A DNA stretch of 64,000 nucleotides. It comes from Diplocarpon mali (lineage: Eukaryota; Ascomycota; Leotiomycetes; Helotiales; Drepanopezizaceae). Below, piece after piece: positions 47,401 to 60,712 of this stretch; position 1 is the first letter of the stretch; each line of letters opens with the position of its first letter. Where the stretch lies: NCBI GenBank assembly GCA_024741835.1, contig JAENRP010000094.1, positions 1 to 64,000 of the forward strand. The letters run 5' to 3'. The notes below the pieces were generated by a model. The model was given only the letters and a program-made list of their open reading frames with translations, did no database searches and was not told the origin of the DNA. Position numbers and translations under genes: made by a program.

Positions 47401-49169
47401 TTCTTATTAATATATATATTATCGTCGATAATGCAAATTTCCTTCTTATTAGATAGGAATAGCTTGCTATTTCGATAGAAGCCTTTTATTTTATTAAGTT
47501 TACCACTTGAGTATAGGCAGATAGGTGATTAAGGTATATAAAGAGTATTAATTAACTTAAGAATATATACCTTTCTATTGGATTTAAGTGTATTAACTTT
47601 GCAAGTGCTAACGCTAAGAGGTTGAATAGATCTATTAACTGTACTTAAGGAGGGTAGATTGTCTTAAGCAGTATAAGAAGTGAACTTAGAGAGATTATTA
47701 AAGATGTGCTTATTAGCACCTATATCGTATAGCTAACGATTCCTTAATTTTAATAAGAAGTAGGTAGAAGAACTGACTCCTAGGCCTAGCCCGCGAGTGG
47801 AAATTGGCCCTAGGGAGGAGTCGGAATTGACTCCTAGGCCTAGCTCGCAAGTGAGAATTGGCCCTAGGGTTAGTAATAGCATAGTATGCCTAAAGAGGTT
47901 ATTATCTGACTCTTCGTCTTCCTTCTAAGTCTTCCTTAAAGGCTTCTTGCCTTTTGGTGATAATAATGATAATAATGAGGACTTATCGTCCTTGCCTTTG
48001 AGGTGACGAAATACGTACTTCTTCCCTAAGTCCTTCTCCTAAGCCTCTCTTTTCGATTTATTAATTGCAAAGCAATCTTCTGCCTTATGGTATGGCTCTA
48101 GTTGCTTATAATAAGGACAGGGGGAGTTAGGGAAGGAGGTAGTATTCCTAGAGGTACTCTTCTTTAAGTCTTTAAAACCTCCCTTGTTTTCTGACTTCTT
48201 ATCAGAGGAATGCGGCTTGCTAGCCGATTTATTACTGTATAAAACGGTTCCGTTTATCTTTGAACTTTATAAGGCTCGAGCTTTGTTAGTAATATCTTTA
48301 ATAAGAGCTTTAAGCGTAATCTCTGATTTTCGTCTAGCTGCTATAGCTAAGCAAAGGTTAGAGCGTTATCGATCTGCTTAAATAGGCTATCTATTAGAAT
48401 AGCTAGTAATAAATATAATAAGGTACTAGTAAAAGGGAGGGGCAGAGTTGAGAGCTTCCAATTTAGTAATTAAAAGCCTAAAGGCGACGACATAAGCTTT
48501 GAGTGAATTAAAGTTGTTATATTTGATAGTAACGTAGGTCTGTATAACGTTATATTCAAGCACTATTCCAGATCCTTTATACTGTTTTTAAAGAGCTTCC
48601 TATATATCTAAGGCAGATTTATCGCCTTTTGTATAAGCTAGTAGGCCTGGTTTACAATTAAATATAATAGTAAGCTTTATCTAAGATTCCTTAGCTTCCT
48701 ATCTAACCCAATTGTCCCTTTCCTTATTTGTAATAGAACGGTCCTATAAGTCAACCTTAGGTAGAGCATATGTTTTAGCTTTTGTATAGAGATATATGAT
48801 TAAAGCGTTTAACTTTGCAAGGTTTAAAACCTTATTCCTTTATTAGCTATAGTCTTTTGCGCCTTTAAGCTTTTAAGACTTAGGGAGGCTAAGGGCAGCC
48901 GAAGATAACGATGACATCTTATTTGTATATTTGTATATAGAGTTATCGAAAGGAGAAGGTAGAGAAGGAGGAGGAGGAGGAGATGAACTATTGAATTCGA
49001 GTTTAGGGTACTATATATTAGTCCCTTTAAAAATAGGTGATTCAGGCAATAGAGTACTTTTAGCAATTAAGCTGGTAATCTCAGCTATTAGTCCTAATGA
49101 TTTAGCTATAGTAACGAATCTTGCGTAAGCTTAGATTATTGCATAGCGCTCTAGAAGGGGAGTAGCCAC
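44454..49169 (-). pseudogene. Copia polyprotein of element C
   Basis: Minus-strand frame collinear with B. The gag N-terminus has a Pro/Ser-rich tract (opposite ~48950-49020). Then come the protease LYDIGANKH region (~47730), integrase (~47000-46700), RT YIDDFFIVAKK (~45410-45445) and RNase H (~44790-44830). Decay is intermediate between A and B. It carries three motif copies in a ~53 bp tandem (46257-46395) where A and B carry two, and two more at ~47775 and ~47831. Confidence 0.85.
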
Positions 49170-49311
49170 TGTTTTATTATTGAAATGACGCTTGTTATAT
49201 ATCGTTGGTTAAGTAAAACTTAAAATATCGATCAGCCTTTTCATTTGTAAAGGAGACTCTAATCAATGGAATTTGTCGAATGCTATTTATAGGCATGCAG
49301 GGCTTATAACC

Positions 49312-49551
49312 TATAGTAATAAGGTTCTCTAATAGTGAACTTGATAGTAAACTAGAAGAGGGCACGAAGAAGTATGAGGTGCAAACGACGATGTTAGGTG
49401 TCTTATATCTTGATTCATAAGAGCTCTCTAACTACAAGCTATTTAACAAGGGCTGCCACTAAGTCATATGGCAAGTCATATGACATATTATGTGTATAAT
49501 ATGTCATGTGACAGATCATGTGACAAACATGTGACGGGCATTCCTGCAACA
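49312..49551 (-). repeat. 5' LTR of C (minus sense)
   Basis: 240 bp, ending ATTCCTGCAACA on the plus strand. The reverse complement of the primer site (GGCTTATAACC) abuts it at 49301-49311. Confidence 0.9.
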
Positions 49552-52230
49552 AATAATAAAAAGGGGAATTAGTTATTTGTAATTAAGCTTACTTTGAAAT
49601 TCGCTTCTTAGCTTAAAGATATAATAAATGCTAAACTATATGATTTGACTCGCGATCCTAGACTAAGAGTCAGAATTGAGAATTCTAAAAGGGGATCTAA
49701 CCTAACCTTTGCTAAAATAACCTTAGAGACTATAGCTAAATAGACTGCTCGAACCTTTAGCGCTGCCTTATTAAACTTTTCAAAGTCTTTAAAGGACTCT
49801 CCTTTAGCTGGATAACCTATTTTAGTGCAACCTTAAAGAATAATAAATCGTTCGATAGCCACCTTAGCTAACTTGCAATTTAAAACCAAAGGATTATACG
49901 CCTATTTAAACTCCTTCTTTAATAACTTAAAAGAGCTAGTTCTTGACTTCTTTATATCTATATGCAACCGCTTTAAAAACGATAATATAAGGGAAGACCC
50001 TATTCCTACTGCTTTAGAAACAACTAAAAGAGCTATTAAATAGATTCAATAGCTTACCTTAAACGAATTTGCCCTTGCGGATATTATTTAATTCTTTAAT
50101 AATTATAGAAGTTAAGAACCTAGTCTTGCGGATGCTAAGTGAGACTATTTTATCTTGCAAAAAAGAGAACGCAAAGAGGAATCTATTAATTAAGATATTT
50201 GTAATTATAGCAATATGCTTCAATCGGTCATTCTTAACCTTAAGCTTAAAGAACGATATGATATTCAAGTGTCTTCTATAATAAAAACTCGCTTTCGATA
50301 GTATCTTCTTAGCGCAAGAATCGAAGGGAGAAGACTTTGCAACCTTTATATTCGCTCTCTTTCGGTTTACTATAGTCTTAATTATAAAGGATTTAATATT
50401 AATAAAACTATTGAATACCTCGAACTTCTTTATATAGTAGAAGATATCGATCTTTTTCTAATCCACTTTAATAATCAATTCTTCGTCTCTTTAAGGATAT
50501 GCAAATCCAACCTATTAATAATAGAGGCAACTCTAGGTACTATAAAATTTAGGGCTGATCTTAAAGCCTTAAAGGCATTAGAGCTAATTAAATAGAACAA
50601 TTCTTTCTTTTCGATATTATTAAATAATAAATAGCAAAAGGAAATAGAAGAAGAAGGGTCAATTGTGATGCTTAAACCCTTTAGATGCCACTTCCTAATC
50701 GACAATTTTACTACTAATAATAGTACTATTATAAGTACATTCCTCTCTATTATAAGATAAGAAGTAGAGATGTACCTTTATTACTTCCGCCTTATAAATA
50801 ACGCGACTTCTATACTTTCTTATTTTCTCTATAATATGATATTTAATCTTACTTAATAAGTCCTTCGGATGCATTATAGACTCTACCTCTTAGCTATAAT
50901 AGCGAAAAGTAGAGGAGCCTATTAGCTTATAGCTTACCTCGAACCTCTCTAATTGATTGGTCTTAGTCTTTACAATTAAGTAGTTTTAATAAAGAGAGAT
51001 ATAAGTGCTACTAATAAAGAAAATCCGATTATTACTTATAGTCTTAGCCTGCGAGTCAATTTTGCTAATAAGCAATTCTTAAATTATCAGATCCTATTAA
51101 TTAGACAAGGCCTTGCTTTAGGAAGCCTTAATAGGTAGATCGGCTCTTAGTCGAATGTGAAACTTACTCTATCTATAAAGAAGATAAGTCGATAGACTTC
51201 TTAAGCACTTAGTTCAAAATCTCAACTAGCTCGAATGACTATAAAAATAAAGCGAAAGGAGATCTTGCGACCTATTACTAATAATAGTAATCCAATTATA
51301 GTAATAACGAAATAGGGACAACTTTTTAAAATGCTTTCGGACAATTCTTATAGAACTAGTAGTTTTATAGCCTTTTATAATAACTATATAGCTATCTGCA
51401 ATAAGAATACCTTAGAAAATGAGACTCGAATCTCTAATCTTATCTTTTCAATCTCTACTCTAAAGTAACCTCTATTACCTTAATAGATTAACGTAAGTAG
51501 AACTATTGAACTTTTTAAAGTAGCTTTTCATCTTAAGAACTGCAGCAGCCTCTTTAAAGCCATTATTAGTCGACGCTCTTAAATAGACCCCTTGGTTATA
51601 ATTGAAGTACGGAAGTTATTTCTTCTTAATAAAGACGAATTAAAAATCCACTTTATAGAATATAATTAAAAACTCTTTAATACTCTTATTAATACCTAAA
51701 CGAATATTATAAATACTAAGTCGCTTCTTTATAGACTTAAGTCTTAGGGATAACGTAATGAAATAAATGCTATCTAAGAGCCTAATGCACTAATTAATAA
51801 AGATATTATTATAAGAAAATTCGGAAAAGAGATAAGCCGAGATACTAGTATAATGCTAGACCCTAATTTGGGAACCAATTCCCTATTTTTACCCTTAAGC
51901 TTAGAAACGCCAAGACTGACTTACAAGCCTGGCCCGCGAGTAAGGTTGGACTCGGCTAGCTTTAGCCTATAAGATAGTTCGGATGAACTTTAGCTACTAA
52001 ACCTAAGGGTATAAATAGAGGTTCCTTTAATAGAGGCACCTGAATTAGAGAAATCGCTAAGAGGTAAGAACTAACGCAAGAGAAGAAGACTCCGAAGTGA
52101 CGATAGAACCGATAATTAAGTCGAGCAATCTAGAGAATCTAGCCTATTACTCTTAGAGAAAACCATTTAGAGAACTTACAAATTCGAATTGAATCTTTTT
52201 TTTTAGATTATCTACTTTCTATATACTAGC

Positions 52231-52374
52231 ACCTCTTTATTCTCTATTTATTATTCTATTCTATATATATTCTTTACTCTACTTTGTTCTTTATATAATC
52301 CATCCTTTGATTATTTCCTTTATATGCAACTTTCTAACGCTCACCTTTGAAATATCATCCTTACCTTTGATAAT
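52231..52374 (+). other. 3' flank of ORF3a up to element D
   Basis: T-rich, AT-rich sequence without coding signal. It is contiguous with 60379 once D and one TSD copy are removed. Confidence 0.5.
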
Positions 52375-52673
52375 TATTGGTACGCAGATTCCTATGCAGG
52401 AGGCAAGCTGCCCTTGTTCCTAGGGTCATCTCATATAGCTGTACCATATGCGATATAAGGGGTTTTATATGTATTTCGGACGGCTATTCAGCCGGAGGAC
52501 CTTAGAAGGATATCTATATACGGCTAAGAGGGACTATAGGAGAGAGGACATTTATAAGTATAAAGGTACTATCTCAGTTATATAAAGATAAACAGATATT
52601 ATAATAGATTCTTTTTAATAATAAGTACTTAACTATATTTATATGAATATCGATTACTAGTATAGAACCTATA
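52375..52673 (+). repeat. 5' LTR of D
   Basis: 299 bp starting TATTGGTACGCAGATTCC and ending GAACCTATA. Confidence 0.92.
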
Positions 52674-53049
52674 CTAATTAGTAATAGTACCTTTACTATA
52701 GATAGTAAGGTTATTAAACTGAAGAATTCTTTCTTAATTTTAAAGAGTACTTAATTGTATTTCTAGCTTACCTTAAATACTAACCCAAATGTATAAAGTA
52801 ATATCAGTTACTATTAGAGGGGAGAAGGCGAAAGGTATGCGAATTAAGCTAGAGTTATTACTTTAAAGGTAGATACTATCCTCTTCTACCTGTATTCTAT
52901 TACGTATTATAATTAAGGCAAAACCGGAGTGCAATTGGTATCCCGATCACAACTAAACAATAGCGTAACGATACGTAAAATATAATTATATCGGACTTCT
53001 TTCGGATCCTATTAGGGCGTAGAGCAATATCTAGATAATATTAGGAAAT
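52674..53049 (+). other. 5' leader of D
   Basis: AT-rich leader between the LTR and the first legible gag sequence. The primer site is not obvious; it is not the half-tRNA type seen in E1/E2/A/B/C. Confidence 0.45.
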
Positions 53050-56000
53050 AACCAAAGGGGGACTATTAATGCCGCTTAATCCAAGGCAACCTCAGATACT
53101 AAGGGGCTTCGAAAGGGATATAAGACCTTAAGAGGATTAACCTAGCGAAGAGGCACTTAAACCGAAAGACCTTTATATAGAGAACTTCCGAAAGATATTA
53201 TAAGATGGCAAAAGGAGAGGGTTATACCTTGCTAAGGACTTTTAAAAGGAGTTCTAAGATTAGATAGTTAGCGATTTTAAATCGCTAGATAAGGACATTT
53301 GATAACGCCTAAGGGACGACCTTTAGTATTATAGAGTATACGTTTAGTATAAGAAGGGCGTTTCGATCGGCTAGGCACTTTTCGATATAGTATACTAAGA
53401 AGGAAATGAGTAGCTAGAAGATCAGCTAGAGTTATAGACCTAAGAAGTACTAAACTCGGTTATAGCACAATCTCCGAGATATAAAACAAGGTCTACTTTA
53501 GAATTTGCCGAATCTATGCAAATAAGCGAGCCACCCGCTTAAAGGGTTACTATAGCTGAATAGGAGATACTACGCTAAGACTCGCTTCGGCAAGGATACC
53601 TTAGATATAATAATAACACTTTGTAAGACAACTTATATAAAGCAGACACTCTAAGATAAATAATTAAATGATATAACTTTAAAAGAATACTTTATCAACC
53701 CCGATTAGGACGAACCTTAGTTATATAATACCTAAAGATCCCGAATCCGATACCGATGCCGCCGATCCAATTGAAAGACGGATTATTGCCACCCTTTACT
53801 ATAGGAAAGGGTTTAAAAGCGCTTCTAGACCTAAACTAAAGCGATGCTTAACTATCCTAGTAAATTATAAAACCTTTGACTTCAGATTAGGCTAAAACTC
53901 TTATAAATTTAAGTAAGATATATATTAAGGAAACTTAGTACTTAAGCGGGAAAGATCACCTTGATAAGAAGCTTTATATATTCGCCGATTTATGCTAAAG
54001 AGCCTTTATAAACTAAAGTATATAGTATAGAGCCTTTCTATTTATACTATAAGACTCGGCCTCGACGTACTACTATCGGTACCTATAAAATAAGAACTTC
54101 AAGTTCGCTAAGCTAGTAGAGGCTATTTAGGCCAATTATAAGACCGAAGAGAGAAGTAGCAGATTCCTAAGGAGGTGGTTTCGGCTAACATTTGACCTAT
54201 TCCGATAAGAAGACTATTAGAGAGGGAAACTAATCCTAACCTAACTTAAGAACTATATTAAAGAGCTGCAAAACTTGCAATTAGGCCTATATGCTAGTAT
54301 AAGGAACGATCGATCGATTAGAGATAGACTTATATAAGGTGTTTCTAGGAATCGACTATTTCAAATGGCACTTTTTAAGCTACTAGCGACGTTCCTAGCT
54401 CTATTAGATAGCTTATAGGCTTGCGCAGGAGTAGTTGCCTAAGATAGACTATCCAAACCCTAGCACCCTAGTTCAGCTACTAATAGACCCTAATATCATT
54501 TGGCTAAGGAGCAAGGGCAATCTATAGTATACTTTTCGAATAGAAAGATGAAGTTTACCTAAGGTAATAAGAGAAGAATAACCTTCTAACTAAAACCTGG
54601 CTATATAGGGTGCATTATATATTAGAAAAAGGACTACTATAATAGCAAGCACTTAAAAGAAGAAAGAGCCGCCTAGAAGTCTCGCTATATAGTAAGCCGA
54701 TAAGCCGAAGGGTATAAGCTAATAGATAAATCATATAAGGCATACTTAGCTTAAGAAGATAATAGAGCATATTCGGAAGGTAATAGGACCGATAAGGATA
54801 AATAGGAAACCTTTTTAAAAGAGGAGGACTAAGCAATTAGCGACCCTAAGGATAGTAATATTAACTTTACTATAGTATTCCTAGCTTCTAAGAAGGAATA
54901 TGACTTAAGAACTATGCTTAACCAGCTTGAAAAGTAAAAGGCTAAATACCTTTTAATAATAAGGGTTAATAAACCGATACAAACGGACCCTAAGGTGTTT
55001 ATAACCTAGTAGATAGATCAATTCTTCTAAGGATTCCTGATCGATACTAGCGCCTTAAATAAAATTGTAAGAGGAATAAACTAATTCAAAGCCTTGTAAA
55101 ATATATAGGACGCAGTTCTAGCTTCACTTAGCGCTGAAAAGTATAAAATTACCTTTAAGGCAGGTTTATAAAATGCAATCGGCAAGACAACTGTTCGAAT
55201 ACCAGCAGGCCTTATAGAGTTCTTAATTATAAAGGCAGATATACCATTTTTAATCTACTTGCAATAACTCGATAAAATGGGTGCTAAATACGATAATCTG
55301 CGCAATTTGCTTATAATTAGCAAGGAGAAATACTTAATTATTAGAAAACACAGGCACCTATAGCTCTTATTTAATATAATAAAGCAACTTCTAATAACTT
55401 TAAAGGGTACAATCAATATATGCCACTTAATAGAAATAGAGATCCGAAGGCTATATAAAAGATTCGGATATCCTTTAGTAAAACGCCTTAAATACCTCTT
55501 AAACTAAGCTAGTTATAATATAGACTCTAGTATTATAGTAAGAGTAAGGGAAATATGCCGATATTATCAACTCTACGCTAACGCCCCTTATAGATTCCGA
55601 TTTAAGCTATAAGACGATATCGACTTCAATTATACTATATATATCAATATTGCTTAGTTTAATAGAAGGAATGCCCTCTATATAGTTAATAAAGCAATAG
55701 GATTTAAAGCCGCAAGGTTCTTATAAAAGGGAATAGGAGCATATTCGGCCGACGCAGTATTTCGAGCCCTTAAATTGGCTTAGTTAAATACCTATATTAG
55801 ACCTCCTGATTTTATAGTATACAACTATAGCACTAACTTTAACTTAGCAGAGTTCAGAAGCTCTTTAAGATCTATAGGAATAACCCTTAAACTGGTTCCT
55901 ATAGAGGCGCACTACTCTATTAGTAAGGTCGAATAGTATTATCGCCCTCTAAGACGTGCCTTTGAGATAATAACGGCTAAACACCCTTAATTAAGCGATA

Positions 56001-58312
56001 ATAAGAGGCTGCAAATGGCTATTAAAGCAGTTAATAATATAGCAAGGCCTAATAGGATGATTCCTACCCTACTCGTTTTCAAGGCATATCTGAGGCTAAT
56101 TGAATTAGATCTATTAAATCTATTAATAGAATAGAGGGCAGCAATAATCAAAAAGGCTATAAAGGAAGTTAGGAAGATCTATACTACTTGCAAGGTTAAT
56201 AACACTTTAAGCATAAGGAATAGCCTTAGAACCACTTATATCTATAATTTAAGGCTAAAAGATCTAGTATTAGTATATTAGGAGAAGGGAGGATAGATAG
56301 GCCCATTTGAGTTCCTAAGCTTAGAGAACGAAACCTATATAGTTAATATTAGCAGTAGAATAAAGCACTTTAGGTCGATAAGCGTACGCCTATTCAAAAT
56401 CGATAAGAAAGAAAACTACTTAAAGGAAACTAAAGGAACTAAACCTAAGGATCGAACAACTACCGAAAGGGAGTAGAATGCAACCGATGTCGATAAAGAA
56501 GTAGAGCCCTTTTGCTTAATTAAGCCGCAACTTAATAGCTGCAAGCAATCGCTAAGAGTAGAGGTTCCCTTTATTAAGCCTATTTCTAGCCTTCTTACAA
56601 TTGATAATAACTATAATACTAAGATATAAATATCCTTTAAAGCAGACGATAAGCTATACGTAGCCAAATCGGAGGTATTCCTAATAGAGAAGGAGAATAA
56701 GGACTAAGAACTATCGCAGAAGCTATAGGCAGAAGGCAAGATCACTACCCTTAGGCGCCCTTTTTAGCAATCTCGCCTAAAGGAGTATTAAGGGCTAATA
56801 AACAAAGGGGTATTTATGCTAATAAATAAAAATGACCCTGCTATAAAAGGCAAGAGGATCTTTAAATCGAGAATAGTTGATAAGATAAAGGGGAAGGAGA
56901 TAGATTACCTATTCAAGAAATCACGCCTAGTTATATAGGCCTAGAACGATACTAGTAAGAAGGAGGAAGGCATAATTACTTAATCCCCAACTATCTAATA
57001 AGTAAGCCAACGCCTTTTAATATCACTTTTAGCATTAATCTAAGAACACTTTAAAGAATAGGGCAAGGAGGGCATTCTTAGCTTATAGGATATTATATAA
57101 GCATACACTTAAGCAGCTTTAAAGCTATTACGCGATATATTTGTATTTTCCTTATAAGATATTGCTAAGCTGTTTCCTATAGGTATAGTCTTTAAAGTAG
57201 TGCTACCGCTCTATAGCATTCCCAAATTAGGAAATCATTAGTTTAGCACCTACTATAAGTACTATTGCAGCAATCTTAGTATAGCCAACTCAACTTATAA
57301 CCCTTATCTATTATTAACCTTAAGTACTTCTCCCCTTTTTAGCATAGTAGGAATACAAACAGACGATACTTTAATACTTAGAGAAGTAGACTTCTTAAAA
57401 AAGGAGGAGGACAAGATCAAAAGGGTAGGATTTCTTATAAAGCTAATACAATACCTATTGAGAATCGAATCACTAGCTTTTAATAGGTATATTTTTTCCT
57501 AAGAAGGGGATATAATATATATATAATAAAAGGGCTAAGGCTAAAGGCTGGAACTAGTCGATACTTCTTAAGAGGGCTATAAGTAATAATACCTAGAGTA
57601 GAGAGCAAGAGGAGCTTATTTAGCTATAATCTGCCAGCTAGAAGCTTCCTTCGATTTATTAGCTATAGTCTAATATTAGGATCCGATAGTTTAAGATATA
57701 GAGAATCTAAATAAGCGACTTAAATAGATTCGAAATAACCTTAAAAGAGGCCTAACCTACCTTACTATTAATTTGCAAAACGCTAAGCTATTCGCATTTA
57801 TCGATAGATCTTTTGCTAATAATAAGGATTTAAGCTCGCAGATCGGCTATATTATTATACTTACTATTAAAGAGGAAGGAGAATTGCAGTTTACTCTAAA
57901 AGGCAATATTCTATACTATAGCTTAACGAAGTATAAGAGAGTGATAAGAGCTATACTGGCCTCCGAACTATACGCTATAGTAGCAGGTATTAATATACTA
58001 GTTTCTATAGCTATAATAATCGATATAGTAATAGCTAAGCTAAGTCTACCCTGCCTCCTTACTATTATATATATAGATTCCCTCTCCTTATATAAGTATA
58101 TTATTAAATTAGGCACTATAAAGGAGAAGCGATTGATAATCGATATAATAGCTATTCGACAATTGTATAAGAATAGGGAGCTTATAGAAATACGTTAAAT
58201 CGATAGCGCTAGCAACCCCGCCGATGTAATAATAAAAGCCAATCTAAATCAGGCCCTTTAGCAACTGGTAAATACTAATTCGATAACTATTAAGAAGGAG
58301 GGATAGGTATAA
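53050..58312 (+). pseudogene. Copia polyprotein of element D
   Basis: The start is not resolved; the end is taken at TAA 58312. Gag: IFADLCxRAFINxSIQYRAF and SRFLRRWFRLTFDLF (~53970-54200). Zinc knuckle relic CIIYQKKDYYNSKH (54611-54652). Protease LIDTSALNKIVRG (~55035-55075) where a D-S/T-G-A site is expected. GAG-pre-integrase LYKRFGYPLVKRLKYLL (~55450-55500). Integrase SKVEQYYRPLRRAF (~55920-55965) and NLRLKDLVLVYxEKGG. RT ~56800-57500, badly preserved. RNase H KLFAFIDRSFANNKDLSSQIGY (57780-57850), LASELYAIVAG (57955-57990), IYIDSLSLY and IDSASNPADVII at the end. The frame is broken by TAG/TAA throughout. Confidence 0.85.
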
Positions 58313-60074
58313 AGGCCTATTAGGGCATAACTAGACTTGAAAAGGTCTTAGATTAATAATATCTAATATTTTTAATTGCAAGCTATTAGCAATTTTTTTT
58401 ATTTTTTATTTTACTGCAAGATATATTCCTACACTTGCTATTATTACCTTCTTTTTATCTTTTCTTACTTACCTACGCGTACTTGCATTTTTTTATCACT
58501 TAAGTAGTACTTAAGAAGGAGGTTATAGTAAAGTAGCGATTATTATATTACTAAAGATAATGATCTACTAACGATTCTACCCTTGATAAGCACCTATCCT
58601 AAGCACTAGGATTTCTAAGGCGTAGATCCCTAAACCCCTAAGGCCTAGAAGCCTTATTACCCGAAATAGCAACCAAGTTGGCCTACTCCTCTTAAGCTTA
58701 TACTTAAGCAAGAGCGGCTGCAATCTCCTTTGGATTCGGTTTATTTAAATTACTAAGATCTAGATCCCTGCCTTTTAAAGAGCTCTTAAAAGGGACCTAT
58801 CTGCCCTTGCCCTTTTAGCGGCAGATATTATTAAAGGGAGCTTAAGAGCGGCCTTTAGCTAAGCTAGATAGCCCCTCTATACGTTAAAGGGAGCCGAGCA
58901 CCTTAGCGCCTTAAGTCTTAAGACGCCCGAGGGCAGTATTGCTGCCTCGGACGGCGCGCAATAGATCTTGCGAATAGTTAGTTATTAATATCAAATGGAT
59001 TTAAAGGCACTTATAGCCTACCGGGTATTCGCAAGGTCGATACTATAGCAAAAGGTATAAGCTTCGTTTAGCTAGGCTAGTTAAAGGGCATCTCGAGTCT
59101 TCGGGACTATAAAGATTTGTATCTAAGTCTCTTTAAATAGGATTCAGGCCGCCTCTTAAATCGCTTTAATATTGCCGCTAACCTAAGTATCCTAGAGGAT
59201 AATATACTTATCCTAAGCTTAGATAGGTATTTAAAATAGATATCTATCAAAGGTCGTTAAAGCAAAAGGATATTAGAGGGCACTTATTAAAATACACTTT
59301 GCCTACTATATAATATAGTAGTTATACTTCTTAAAAGTAAGAGTATTAAATGCGTATATATAGCTAGTATTATTCTTATTAGCCTCCTTTCTTAATATCA
59401 TATATATATAATATATGCATAGCACCCGAAAGGCCTTAAGCAAGTCCTTTAGATTGCATTTAAGTACTATTTAAGTTAGTAATATATATATTAAAGGGGA
59501 TTGGCTAATAATCGGGGCACTTACTAATAATAATAATATTAGTAATAAGATAATATAGGATAAGATCTACTATAGGGTTAATTAACTTAAAAGCAAGAGG
59601 GGGAAATCGACCTATTTATAAGAAGTAGGAGTTAGAGTTGAGAGATCAAGGGAAGAGGGAAGCTCGATATATATGCCTTCTTAAAGGCCCCTCTTTTCCT
59701 TTCTATAGATTATTGTAATTTATAGCTATAGTGGATTACAACTCCAGATGACTCTTTAATAAAGAATCTCGAACCTATTAGAACGCAACTGGACTATAAT
59801 CGTACTACTATAAGGCTTGAATAAAGATTGCTTCTATCACTTGGACACCTTTCCTTTCCCTCTTTACTATTTACCTTTATCTTTGCTATTCTACTTCCTA
59901 TATACTATCCTTATTACCTATTATACCTGCCTTTGCTATTAAGCTATTTATCTTTGCTATTTTATTCTTTATTGCCATTTGATTATTTATTACTAATATG
60001 CCTCCTTTATGCACCTATTCTGCGTACTTCCTTAGGCGAGTTGAAAAGGTCTTTTCAAAAGAGAGTACTGCTAG
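58313..60074 (+). other. Long apparently non-coding 3' region of D
   Basis: About 1.8 kb with no recognisable coding frame. A less decayed patch at ~58590-59130 is richer in GC (for example CGGACGGCGCGC near 58950). A ~155-codon open stretch at 59828-60295 overlaps the LTR, is mostly Leu/Tyr/Pro and is not convincing as a gene. Confidence 0.5.
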
Positions 60075-60373
60075 TATTAGTACGCAGATTCCTATATAGG
60101 AGGCAAGCTGCCCTTATTCCTAGGATCATCCTATATAGCTGTACTATATGCGATATAAAGGGTTTCGTATATATTTCGAACAGCTATTCAGCCGGAGGAC
60201 CTCGGAAGGATATCTATATGCGGCTAGGAGGGACTATAGGAGGGAGGACATTTATAAGTATAAAGGTACTATCTCGGTTATATAAAGATAGATAGATATT
60301 ATAATAGATTCTTTTTAATAATAAGTACTTAACTATATTCATATAAATATCGATTACCGGTATAGAACCTATA
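60075..60373 (+). repeat. 3' LTR of D
   Basis: 299 bp starting TATTAGTACGCAGATTCC. Differences from the 5' copy are almost all transitions. Confidence 0.92.
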
Positions 60374-60378
60374 ATAAT

Positions 60379-60712
60379 TGTCATTTACCAATTGTGGGTC
60401 CTTGTATGCGTCACACCCCACTTTTGTTCCCACTTCGGCCTCTTTATGCCCACTTTTCCTTTGCGCGCTAATGCGATTCCCATCTCTATAAATAAACCTC
60501 TTCCCGCACTACGATCATACTTTTTTTTACCTTTTTTACAACCCTACTAAACCCTAGCACTAGCACCAATAATACTACTAGTATTATCTCTCTATTGTCA
60601 ATCTTTTCTAATCAAAGCTTCTAGTCTCGATAAATTCTTTCTAGAGGATTTATTCTTCTACCAGTTGAACCCTATCCCTTTTATCAAATAATTCATTATA
60701 GCACCACTAAGC
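60379..60712 (+). promoter_or_regulatory. Promoter-like region upstream of ORF3b
   Basis: Less decayed than its surroundings (TGTGGGTCCTTG, CACACCCCACTTTTG). It has a TATA-like CTCTATAAATAAACC at 60494-60508, then a pyrimidine-rich tract at ~60529-60547 and CCCTACTAAACCCTAGCAC, about 200 bp before the ORF3b start. That layout resembles a fungal core promoter, but this is inference from appearance only. Confidence 0.35.

Larger units (their letters stand above)
43958..49551 (-). mobile_element. Ty1/copia element C (inverted relative to G)
   Basis: 240 bp LTRs at 43958-44197 and 49312-49551; TSD AATAA at 43953-43957 and 49552-49556. Same family as A and B. It is inserted inside ORF3a. Confidence 0.93.
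43224..52230 (+). pseudogene. ORF3a: large unrecognised protein downstream of gypsy integrase (split by element C)
   Basis: The frame begins at ATG 43224 (MVLFIAIGDK), runs to 43957, is interrupted by C, and continues at 49557 to about 52230, some 1,135 codons in all. It is read through TAG/TAA codons at likely Gln positions. The N-terminal part (GDIEQQ, FNDFLTEELRLKGI, FRIDQDKREE, RFLINIDSNN) is homologous to ORF3b at 60713. The later part is homologous to 6770-4127. Predicted composition is mostly helical, Asn/Lys/Leu-rich, with a basic tail (KNQRKRRRLRSDD, ~52060-52110). Three motif copies read LTRDPRLRV, YSLSLRV and YKPGPRV. No RT, protease, integrase, recombinase or transmembrane signature is evident. 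Function unknown. Confidence 0.65.
52375..60373 (+). mobile_element. Ty1/copia element D, third copia family
   Basis: 299 bp LTRs (52375-52673 and 60075-60373), TSD ATAAT at 52370-52374 and 60374-60378. Domain order gag, zinc knuckle, protease, integrase, RT, RNase H is copia. At 7,999 bp it is long for copia, because ~1.8 kb of apparently non-coding sequence follows RNase H. It contains no copy of the 23-bp motif that I can see. Confidence 0.93.

Noticed and set aside
43224..52230. ORF3a as a viral-type envelope protein.
   Set aside because: Position alone suggests it. I see no signal peptide, cleavage site or C-terminal membrane anchor, and the tail is charged.
59828..60295. A 155-codon open stretch at the end of D as a membrane protein gene.
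   Set aside because: Its Leu/Tyr-rich content comes from pyrimidine-rich decayed DNA, it overlaps the 3' LTR, and the same LTR sequence at 52375 is not open upstream.
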